Source of the DNA: Herminiimonas sp. | GTDB lineage: Bacteria > Pseudomonadota > Gammaproteobacteria > Burkholderiales > Burkholderiaceae | Length of the DNA: 5,563 nucleotides | Assembly (NCBI GenBank): GCA_014377155.1 | Contig: JACMQD010000072.1 | Location: 1 to 5,563 of the forward strand | Direction of reading: 5' to 3' | In this document: one piece after another, positions 1-5,563 of the stretch | Position numbering within the stretch: the first letter of the stretch is position 1 | How the letters are laid out: each line of letters starts with the position of its first letter | Notes under the pieces: generated by a model | Database searches by the model: none | What the model saw: the letters and a program-made list of their open reading frames with translations, nothing else | Told to the model about the DNA's origin: nothing | Program-made: the position numbers and the translations under genes

Positions 1-1158
1 ATCACGCAGGACGAGCGGCGCGACGAAGGCGCGGTGATCTTTACCGCGGCCATCCCCGGCGCCAGCAGGGCGGTCCTGTTCGCCTTTGCGGAATCGACGT
101 GGGAATCCCATCCACTGCTGGTCTATGACCTGATCGACGATTCGCTGCGCTGGCTTCAGCGCGAGCCGACGATCGTGCGCGCAGCTTGGCCGAACGGCAA
201 AGTCGCGGCGCAGGTGATTGAAATGGATACCGAGGAAGGCTTTGCCAATGCCCTTGCGTTCGCGGCGATGATGCAGGCCATCGAATACCGGGCAACTTTT
301 TATGTCCTTACTTCGGTCGGCCGGCGCTTTCCGGATGTGATGCAACGCCTGGAACGCGATTTTGAAATCGGCTACCATGCCGATGTCCACGATGGCTTCA
401 AGGGCCAGTCTGCCAAGCTGCAGGAACAGCGCATGCAGATCATGCGATCCGAACTGGCTCTGGTGATGACCGATACCAAGGCTGTGACCGGTTTTCGGGC
501 GCCGCTTGAAAGTTACGATGCCACTACCGAACAGTTACTGCACCGCGTCGGCATCCGCCATCACACCGTCGATCCCGGCCGCAGCGATGCGCGACTTCCG
601 GTGGTTGCCAAACTGGTCGGCGTGGCGCCGGATGATGCGCTGATCATTTTGCCGCGCACACAGCGAGACGATATCAACCTGTCGCGCCAAAATCTGAGCG
701 TCGAGCAGACTACCCGCAATCTGATCGACGATTTCGATCTGGCAGTCGACTCCGGCGCGCTTGGCCTGTTGAGCGTCCATAGCCAAAATTTTCAGCCCGA
801 GAGCGTGCTCATCAAGGCCATGCCCGGTTTGATCGACCGCATCAAGCAACGCCGCAACCAGGTGTGGCTCGCGTCGGCAACCCAGGTCGCCGATTGGTGG
901 CGCGAGCGTGGGCATTTCAAGCTGTCGTCGGTCAATACCGGCAAGCGCCTGGAATTCGATATCACCGTCGAGGGCAGCAAACCGCTCAACGGTGCCACGC
1001 TGATCATCATGCTGCCGCAAAAAGGTGTCCTGCCGAGCATCCAGTCGATGAAGATCGGTTTGCCCAAGCCTACTGTCACGGCGCTCGACGACTATCGTGC
1101 GGCGGTGGTGTTCTCCTCCTTAAAACCGGGCAATTATTCTTACCAGGCGACTTTCTGA
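1..1158 (+). CDS. Polysaccharide deacetylase (NodB/CE4-like) family protein, copy 1, 5'-truncated by window edge
   Basis: The reading frame is open from base 1 to the TGA at 1156-1158, so this is the C-terminal 385 residues of a longer protein. The GTG at 34 lies inside sequence that aligns with the middle of copy 3 and is not a credible start. Deacetylase motifs are all visible: MDTE (Asp codon 226) as motif 1, YHADVH (His codons 376 and 388) as the metal-binding HxxxH, GFRAP (Arg codon 496) as motif 3, HHTVDP (Asp codon 571), LPRT at about 649-660, and LSVHSQN (His codon 778) as the last motif. After WWRERGH (about 895-915) a beta-rich, Ig-like tail of about 80 residues ends the protein. 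By family knowledge it would hydrolyse N- or O-acetyl groups on an envelope or extracellular polysaccharide with a bound metal; the substrate is unknown. By analogy with copy 3, the missing part should hold a signal peptide and the amidotransferase-like domain. There is no clear terminator behind it, so it may be cotranscribed with the small gene 118 bases downstream. Confidence 0.88.
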   Translation: MTQDERRDEGAVIFTAAIPGASRAVLFAFAESTWESHPLLVYDLIDDSLRWLQREPTIVRAAWPNGKVAAQVIEMDTEEGFANALAFAAMMQAIEYRATFYVLTSVGRRFPDVMQRLERDFEIGYHADVHDGFKGQSAKLQEQRMQIMRSELALVMTDTKAVTGFRAPLESYDATTEQLLHRVGIRHHTVDPGRSDARLPVVAKLVGVAPDDALIILPRTQRDDINLSRQNLSVEQTTRNLIDDFDLAVDSGALGLLSVHSQNFQPESVLIKAMPGLIDRIKQRRNQVWLASATQVADWWRERGHFKLSSVNTGKRLEFDITVEGSKPLNGATLIIMLPQKGVLPSIQSMKIGLPKPTVTALDDYRAAVVFSSLKPGNYSYQATF

Positions 1159-1265
1159 GAGACTGGCTTATCTAGACACAATGGCCGTGTCCCGGATGCC
1201 ACATACTTCTGTATAGATTCCCTTCCAGCAACCTTACCTTACACTGGATCGTCGAGTCGAATATC

Positions 1266-1270
1266 AGGAG
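1266..1270 (+). promoter_or_regulatory. Shine-Dalgarno site of the small hypothetical gene
   Basis: AGGAG lies 6 bases before the ATG at 1277, a near-ideal match and spacing. It is the best ribosome binding site in the window and fixes the start of this small gene. Confidence 0.8.
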
Positions 1271-1276
1271 AGAAAA

Positions 1277-1711
1277 ATGGCTGAACGAGATCAGAGCAGC
1301 ACCAAACTGCAGCCGAATCCCGTCGGGACAATAGATGAGCGGCATGGCCTCGATGCCAGCAAAATGGATGCCGGCACCTATGCAATGCGGCTTTTCGAGC
1401 AACTCGAAGCTGCACCTGCATTTATCACCAATGAAGAACTGGCCGTGATAGAAAACAGGATCGATACCGACGCACTGCGCCGCGCAGCACTGTTACTAGC
1501 GACCGCCTCGGGTAGCGATCTGTGCAGGAACATTCAGGAAAGCAAGGATTTCGCCGTGGCTGCTGCCAGCATTCATTCCGGATTGGCCAATGCCAAGGGC
1601 CGTTACCGCCAGTTGGCTGACCTGCTGGAAAGCATTGACGATCGCATTGTGTTGGCGTTATGTGGCCGGGACGATATGCAAGAAGTGATCGCCGACGGCG
1701 CTGCGCACTGA
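1277..1711 (+). CDS. Small hypothetical protein, 144 aa, cytoplasmic, unknown function
   Basis: I do not recognise this protein. The ATG at 1277 follows a strong AGGAG site, the frame ends at TGA 1709-1711, and an intrinsic terminator follows within 50 bases, so it is very likely real. There is no signal peptide or membrane segment. The first 30 residues are polar and probably disordered. The rest reads as amphipathic helices (for example around [22 protein letters not shown] and [20 protein letters not shown]), rich in Ala, Leu, Asp and Glu, with two cysteines (in DLCRN and ALCGRDD). It sits between two secreted deacetylase-family genes on the same strand, but nothing in it suggests an envelope role; it could be an unrelated regulator-like or helical-bundle protein. 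Any link to the polysaccharide genes is only positional. Confidence 0.8.
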
Positions 1712-1724
1712 ATTTTCTTGCTAG

Positions 1725-1747
1725 GCAGGGCCCACTCTGAGCCCTGC
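1725..1747 (+). repeat. Inverted repeat (7-bp stem) just after the small gene
   Basis: GCAGGGC (1725-1731) and GCCCTGC (1741-1747) are perfectly complementary around a 9-base loop. It begins 13 bases past the stop codon and sits directly before the main terminator hairpin. There is no T-run after it, so on its own it is not a terminator; it may protect the 3' end of the transcript. Confidence 0.6.
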
Positions 1748-1756
1748 AACTCAACC

Positions 1757-1785
1757 AAAGCCCGCGCATCGACGGGCTTTTTTTT
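1757..1785 (+). terminator. Rho-independent terminator of the small gene
   Basis: AAAGCCCG (1757-1764) pairs perfectly with CGGGCTTT (1773-1780) around an 8-base loop, followed by further T's to 1785, giving an uninterrupted run of eight T's from 1778. This is a classic intrinsic terminator. It ends the transcript carrying the small gene, and probably copy 1, and implies that copy 2 needs its own promoter between here and 1979. Confidence 0.88.
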
Positions 1786-1792
1786 CGACCTG

Positions 1793-1822
1793 CGGTCGTA
1801 CCGACCGTACGGCCACGCCGTA
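1793..1822. repeat. Two back-to-back short hairpins (6-3-6)
   Basis: CGGTCG-TAC-CGACCG (1793-1807) is immediately followed, with no spacer, by TACGGC-CAC-GCCGTA (1808-1822). Each is a perfect 6-bp stem with a 3-base loop. The junction also contains the palindrome CCGTACGG (1805-1812). They could be protein-binding half sites or RNA hairpins. No function can be assigned from sequence. Confidence 0.6.
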
Positions 1823-1826
1823 GCAG

Positions 1827-1837
1827 CCCCCCCCCCC
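1827..1837 (+). repeat. Homopolymeric C11 tract upstream of copy 2
   Basis: Eleven consecutive C's followed by five T's, in the intergenic region between the terminator and copy 2. Such tracts slip during replication and are used for phase variation elsewhere (poly-C tracts in Bordetella fimbrial promoters are the classic case). Here the tract is non-coding, about 140 bases before the likely start codon, so any effect would be on transcription. Its length may also be misread by sequencing. Confidence 0.75.
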
Positions 1838-1844
1838 TTTTTCA

Positions 1845-1866
1845 TCAGCTTCATTCTTCAAGCTGA
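1845..1866. repeat. Inverted repeat (7-bp stem) in the leader region of copy 2
   Basis: TCAGCTT (1845-1851) and AAGCTGA (1860-1866) pair perfectly around an 8-base loop, starting 7 bases after the C11 tract. There is no T-run after it. It could be an operator-like site or an RNA hairpin. A weaker 5-bp inverted repeat, GTCCG (1873-1877) with CGGAC (1890-1894), follows. Confidence 0.5.
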
Positions 1867-1978
1867 AATAACGTCCGGATTTAAGTAGACGGACAAAGGC
1901 TTGGTGTTTATCATCGGCTCCTATATTTCTATTATGCAATTCGCGAGCGCGTACACCGCATCCGCAAGCATCCTGACG

Positions 1979-3940
1979 ATGGCCGCAATTTACAGATCTG
2001 GATTATCGACGCAGTGCCGCGCTGCCACTATTTTGTGGATAGTCGTTGGACTTTCGTTGATTCAGGGGTGCGCACTGGCACTTCCTCTAACGTCCATCGA
2101 GGCGAAGCCTGCTGTCGTCGCCAGTATCGCCAGTATCGCCAGCGATTTTTTTATACCGGCCGGAATTTTTCCAAAGCCAGTAACTGATGCCAAACTCTCT
2201 GTCGCGATTGCCGCCGACGACATGGCGCAGCAAATCCAGCATGCCGCAATGGCGCCACTCACCGCTTATGCCGTATCCGTTGCGTTGTATGACTCGCCGA
2301 CGACGCGAGCCTATTTCGCCAAAGGCAACCTCGACGCCAAGGCCCGGATCCAGCTTTGGGAAAATTTCCTTCGCAAGTACGAGATACCCTATCAACTTGT
2401 GTCCACGGCAGATCAACTGGACAAAGTCGCACCTGGCGTGTTGTTGATGCCATCGTCGGTGGCGCTATCGGAGCGGGAACGCCGCGCCATCATGGATTTT
2501 CGCGCGCGAGGCGGCGGCGTGCTGGCATCCTGGCTTGCCGGCGTGCGCAATGAAAACGGCGAGTGGCGTGGCTTTGGCTTCATGGAAAGCGCGTTGGACG
2601 TCAAGGTGGTCGGCACCAATGAGCCCGGCAAGAAGGACAACTACCTGATTCCACACGGGGACAACCCGGTAACCCACCATTTGCCGGCCGGATTTCGCAT
2701 CTGGCTGGAACGCCTCAGCCCGTGGCAACCCCTGCGCATGACCGGCGCGCATTCGGCCGCACATGTCATGGACTGGTCGCGTACGTTTTCGCCCGACACG
2801 CCTGGTGCCGCGATCGTTTTCGATGAACGCCGCCAGCCTTCTGGACGGATGTCACGCGCGGTTGTGCTGGGTTATCCAGAGCGCCTCTGGGTTTCGGCCG
2901 ACGCCAAGCTACTCGAAGCGATCGCCCATAACGCGCTGACATGGCTACTGCGCCAGCCAGCGGCCTACACCGCGGCCTGGCCCTACCCGCATGCCACTGC
3001 CGTGGTGCTGTCGATCGACGCGCCGGGCGGCTTGTCGGATACGGATTTGAGTCTGGCGAAATTGTTCAAAGAGGCGGGCGCACTGGCAACCTATTACGTA
3101 TTGAGTACCAATTCCGTTAAATCAGCGAAGTCGTTGCAACAGTTGCAGTCGATGGGACATGAAGTTGGCTTTCTCGGTGACAATTATGACGACTTCAAGA
3201 ACCAGTCGCGTGGGGTGCAAGTACGGCGGTTCGATGCCATGCGCAAGGAAACCAAAGACGCCGGGATAAGTCTGGCCGATGATGCAGGCTTCAGCCCGCC
3301 GATGGAATCGTTCGACGCGACGACCACGAAACTTCTGCGAGAGCGCCGCTTCGGCCACTTCATGGCGCCGATGGATGCATCCGAGGCACGGCTGCCTTTT
3401 ATCGAAGCAGGTGACACGAAGATGCTGAACCCGCTGGTGGTCTTGCCGCGCACTCATCGCGGGATCGAACCGGTCCTGTCGGAAAATTATGCCGAACAGG
3501 GCCTGGGAATTTTCATGGATGAACTGGCACTTTCCGAAAAAATGGGGAGCCTGTCGATCGTCACCGTGCCGACCAATACGTTTGTCACGGCGGAGGAATG
3601 GACGCGTCTTTTCGGCTATCTTAAAAGCCCGGGTGCACGGGTATGGCTGGCCACAGCCGGACAAGTGGCCCAGTCGTGGCGCGAGCGTGCCCGCGTCAAT
3701 GTCCGCCTGGAACCAGGTAAGACACCGTTGCTGCGAGTGACGATCACCGGAGAGAAGAGGCTCGCGCAAGCGGTAGCCATCTGGATCAATCTGCCGGTGA
3801 CCAACGCCAAACTAAGCGTGACCGCGCGCGAAGGCTACGGACAACTGCCGAAAATCGGCCGGATCGATGCATGGCGCGCAGCGGTTGTCCTTGATGGTCT
3901 GGCGCCCGGAGAATATCGCTGGAACCTGTATTTCGACTAA
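1979..3940 (+). CDS. Polysaccharide deacetylase-like lipoprotein, copy 2, catalytic residues lost (probable pseudoenzyme)
   Basis: The frame is open from TTG 1901, but I prefer ATG 1979 (653 aa). From there the N-terminus is a typical lipoprotein signal: Arg-containing n-region, hydrophobic stretch, then LIQGC with Cys31. No start has a good Shine-Dalgarno site; ATG 1934 and TTG 1901 are alternatives. Residues about 70-330 match the N-terminal amidotransferase/ThuA-like region of copy 3 (PGVLLMPSSVALSERERRAI, then a Gly-rich turn). Residues about 340-570 align throughout with the deacetylase domains of copies 1 and 3, but key positions differ: MDTE is IDAP (Asp347 kept, Glu lost), HADIH is LGDNY (Leu399 and Tyr403 for both His), GFRAP is GFSPP (Ser439 for Arg), the HHxxDP Asp is Pro464, and the final motif His is Val528. 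LPRT is kept. The C-terminal 80 residues form the same beta-rich domain as copy 1. The gene has no frameshift or stop, so a non-catalytic binding or scaffolding role at the envelope is more likely than decay. Confidence 0.9.
   Translation: MAAIYRSGLSTQCRAATILWIVVGLSLIQGCALALPLTSIEAKPAVVASIASIASDFFIPAGIFPKPVTDAKLSVAIAADDMAQQIQHAAMAPLTAYAVSVALYDSPTTRAYFAKGNLDAKARIQLWENFLRKYEIPYQLVSTADQLDKVAPGVLLMPSSVALSERERRAIMDFRARGGGVLASWLAGVRNENGEWRGFGFMESALDVKVVGTNEPGKKDNYLIPHGDNPVTHHLPAGFRIWLERLSPWQPLRMTGAHSAAHVMDWSRTFSPDTPGAAIVFDERRQPSGRMSRAVVLGYPERLWVSADAKLLEAIAHNALTWLLRQPAAYTAAWPYPHATAVVLSIDAPGGLSDTDLSLAKLFKEAGALATYYVLSTNSVKSAKSLQQLQSMGHEVGFLGDNYDDFKNQSRGVQVRRFDAMRKETKDAGISLADDAGFSPPMESFDATTTKLLRERRFGHFMAPMDASEARLPFIEAGDTKMLNPLVVLPRTHRGIEPVLSENYAEQGLGIFMDELALSEKMGSLSIVTVPTNTFVTAEEWTRLFGYLKSPGARVWLATAGQVAQSWRERARVNVRLEPGKTPLLRVTITGEKRLAQAVAIWINLPVTNAKLSVTAREGYGQLPKIGRIDAWRAAVVLDGLAPGEYRWNLYFD
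2120..2142 (+). repeat. Short 9-bp tandem repeat inside copy 2
   Basis: GCCAGTATC occurs twice in tandem (2120-2128, 2129-2137) with a partial third unit (GCCAG). It encodes the repeated Ala-Ser-Ile in the linker just after the signal peptide. A change in unit number would keep the frame, adding or removing three residues in a poorly conserved segment. Confidence 0.55.
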
Positions 3941-4048
3941 CGTTGACCGTAGATGGGCCCGTCAAATGCGCACCGAAAATCGGCTAAAAACGGAAAACGA
4001 TAGGTCAGTCGCTAAACTGCTTCTGAACCATCTGGCAAGTCGAGACTT

Positions 4049-5563
4049 ATGAAGGAAATGCCCGTGGTTATTCGCCGTATCGTATTTTGGCTGGTGCTGT
4101 GTGTTTCGCCACTTTTTGCAGTCGCCGCCAGCAGCGAAAAACCCGTCTACCTCTATCGCAGCACACTGACGTCGCAGTTTATCAAACCCGGCGATGTCAC
4201 CCAGGAAGACACCCTTGCGGTCTGGCGAAATTATCTACGCAAATTCCGGAAGGATTTTCACATTGTCGATCGGGCCCAACTGCTCGCCAGGCTCACGCCC
4301 GGGGTGCTGGTGCTGCCTTCTACCCATGCACTAGACGACGCTGAGCGCGCCGCCATCAGGGACTTCGCCGCTGCAGGTGGCAGTTTGCTGGCGACCGGCG
4401 CGACCGGCTCGCTTGACGCGACGGGCAAGTTCATCGGCTACGATTTCCTCGATACCTACTTCAAGGTGCGGGTGCGGGGCGACTATAAGGCGGGTAGCGA
4501 ATGGTTCATGATGCCTTTTGGAGATGGTCCCCTGACTTGGTCCTTACCGGCCGGACGCCGCATTTATGTCGGCGACGATCTCCGCGGCATACTGCGAATC
4601 GAGTCGGACAACCTGGCTGCCGTACTGATGAACTGGATGCGTGCCAAGGACGACGCCGGACCGAACGGCGCCATCGCCTTGCATGAATCAGCCACCAATC
4701 GAAGCGTCTTTTTTGCTTTCCCGGAAGCCGCCCTGGGTTACCACGCGCCGGCAGAGGTCTCGCAGTTGCTTGACAGCGTCATGGCCTGGCTGCGACGGGA
4801 ACCCAAGCTGTTCAAAGCTGCGTGGCCAGAGGGTTTCGTCGCCGCGCATCTGATGGAAATGGATACCGAGGACAAGTTTTTTTCGGCACCGAATTTTGCT
4901 GACCATCTTGAAAAAATCGGCGTCAAAGGCACTTTTTACTGCCTCACTTCCGAGGCCATTAAATATCCGGCCATCGTCAAGGATCTGCTGGCGCGCGGTC
5001 ACGAGATCGCTTACCACGCCGATATTCACTTCGGCTTCAAGGGCGAAGATCCGGCGATTCAGGACAAACGCATGCGCAACATGAAAAAGCAGATGCAGAC
5101 CATCCTGGGGAATTCATTGAACCTGGCAACCGGGTTCCGGGCGCCGACCGAAGCCTACGATGCGATTACCGAAGGCCTGCTGCGTAAGCATGGCATCCTG
5201 CATCACGCTGCCGACCCGAGTTCGCATGAGGACCGGTTGCCGTTCTTTTCCAGTGCCGAACCGGGATTGGGGCCCGAGGAAGCGCTGGTCGTCTTGCCGC
5301 GCACGCAGTTCGACGATGTCAACTTCAAGCGGTTCGGCTATGGTGTCGCGCAGGTGCAGGAGACGCTCGATTACGACCTCGATCTGGTGGTCAAGGGTGG
5401 CGCCTTCGGTCTGCTGTCAGTGCACACGCAAAATTATGTCGACGGCGGCTTGATGAAGGACTCGATGGGCAAGTACGTCGAAAAAGTCGCAACCTACAAG
5501 GATCGACTCTGGATCGCCCGCGGTGATCAAATCGCGTCGTGGTGGCGCAAACGCCATCGCGTG
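4049..5563 (+). CDS. Polysaccharide deacetylase (NodB/CE4-like) family protein, copy 3, 3'-truncated by window edge
   Basis: The frame is open for 505 codons from ATG 4049 to the window end with no stop. The N-terminus is a Sec signal peptide: two Arg, a hydrophobic core (IVFWLVLCVSPLFAV), and likely cleavage after AVA (residue 26), giving a periplasmic or secreted protein. Residues about 30-240 form an N-terminal domain with amidotransferase/ThuA-like features (PGVLVLPSTHALDDAERAAI, then AAGGSLLATGA). Residues about 262-490 are the deacetylase domain with all expected ligands: Asp272 and Glu274 in MDTE, His323 and His327 in YHADIH, Arg364 in GFRAP, Asp389 in HHAADP, LPRT, and His459 in LSVHTQN. 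It is visibly closer to copy 1 than to copy 2. By comparison with copy 1, about 80 residues of a beta-rich C-terminal domain are missing, so full length should be near 585 aa. The start is uncertain: GTG 4064 has the only well-spaced Shine-Dalgarno site and also leaves an intact signal peptide. The gene begins 108 bases after copy 2 with no terminator between, so cotranscription with copy 2 is plausible. Confidence 0.9.
   Translation, partial: MKEMPVVIRRIVFWLVLCVSPLFAVAASSEKPVYLYRSTLTSQFIKPGDVTQEDTLAVWRNYLRKFRKDFHIVDRAQLLARLTPGVLVLPSTHALDDAERAAIRDFAAAGGSLLATGATGSLDATGKFIGYDFLDTYFKVRVRGDYKAGSEWFMMPFGDGPLTWSLPAGRRIYVGDDLRGILRIESDNLAAVLMNWMRAKDDAGPNGAIALHESATNRSVFFAFPEAALGYHAPAEVSQLLDSVMAWLRREPKLFKAAWPEGFVAAHLMEMDTEDKFFSAPNFADHLEKIGVKGTFYCLTSEAIKYPAIVKDLLARGHEIAYHADIHFGFKGEDPAIQDKRMRNMKKQMQTILGNSLNLATGFRAPTEAYDAITEGLLRKHGILHHAADPSSHEDRLPFFSSAEPGLGPEEALVVLPRTQFDDVNFKRFGYGVAQVQETLDYDLDLVVKGGAFGLLSVHTQNYVDGGLMKDSMGKYVEKVATYKDRLWIARGDQIASWWRKRHRV
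4051..4056 (+). promoter_or_regulatory. Possible Shine-Dalgarno site favouring GTG 4064 as start of copy 3
   Basis: GAAGGA ends 7 bases before GTG 4064, good spacing, but overlaps ATG 4049 and is too close to ATG 4058 (1 base). Upstream of 4049 there is only a weak GAG. This argues for a start at 4064, although the longer ATG form cannot be excluded. Confidence 0.4.

Noticed and set aside
34..36. GTG 34 as the start of the first gene
   Set aside because: The frame is open to base 1, and the residues around it align with the interior of copy 3, so it is an internal valine codon of a truncated gene.
535..1020. 161-codon open frame on the minus strand
   Set aside because: Antisense shadow of copy 1, whose + strand frame carries recognisable family motifs.
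1175..1191. Terminator after copy 1 (GACAC/GTGTC hairpin)
   Set aside because: Only a 5-bp stem with no T-run behind it; not a credible intrinsic terminator.
1603..1854. 83-codon minus-strand open frame crossing the C11 tract
   Set aside because: It runs through the terminator, hairpins and homopolymer and overlaps the small gene; its Gly-Gly-Gly stretch is simply the G complement of the C run.
1901..1978. N-terminal extension of copy 2 from TTG 1901 or ATG 1934
   Set aside because: It would place 26 or 15 extra residues in front of an otherwise normal lipoprotein signal, with no convincing Shine-Dalgarno site. The -10-like TATATT at 1922-1927 would also put transcription start after 1901. 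Not fully excluded.
3122..3769. 215-codon open frame on the minus strand
   Set aside because: It lies wholly inside copy 2, opposite a conserved deacetylase domain. It has low-complexity His/Arg-rich composition typical of antisense shadows in GC-rich genes, and no ribosome binding evidence.
3943..3971. Promoter for copy 3 based on TTGACC at 3943-3948
   Set aside because: A good -35-like hexamer, but no acceptable -10 at 16-18 bases downstream. It also overlaps the end of copy 2's transcript, so readthrough is a simpler explanation.
1..5563. CRISPR array, tRNA, rRNA or insertion sequence
   Set aside because: No regularly spaced repeats, tRNA-like cloverleaf, rRNA signature, transposase motifs or flanking terminal repeats were seen.

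Overview
The window looks like a chromosomal stretch from a moderately GC-rich Gram-negative bacterium. It has Sec and lipoprotein signal peptides, GC-rich codon use and an intrinsic terminator. I infer a betaproteobacterium (Burkholderiales, perhaps Oxalobacteraceae), but no marker gene fixes the taxon.

All genes are on the + strand. Three large paralogous genes encode exported proteins of the polysaccharide deacetylase (NodB homology, carbohydrate esterase family 4-like) type. Copy 1 (1-1158) has lost its 5' end to the window edge. Copy 2 (about 1979-3940) is complete. Copy 3 (4049-5563) has its 5' end but runs off the right edge. As far as each can be seen, they share one architecture: signal peptide, an N-terminal domain resembling glutamine-amidotransferase/ThuA-type folds, a deacetylase domain, and a C-terminal beta-rich domain.

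Between copies 1 and 2 sits a small cytoplasmic protein of unknown function (1277-1711) with a strong ribosome binding site and an intrinsic terminator behind it. The terminator separates copy 1 and the small gene from copy 2. The 1712-1978 intergenic region is unusual: six short inverted repeats and an 11-base C tract within about 170 bases.

The main point of interest is copy 2. It is a full-length, uninterrupted, secreted protein, yet it has lost nearly every metal-binding and catalytic residue of the deacetylase domain that copies 1 and 3 keep. It also carries a lipoprotein-type signal, whereas copy 3 has an ordinary Sec signal. A plausible model is a cell-envelope polysaccharide-modifying cluster in which two active deacetylases flank a membrane-anchored pseudoenzyme acting as a binding or scaffold subunit. 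That model is inference; only the motif losses are seen directly.
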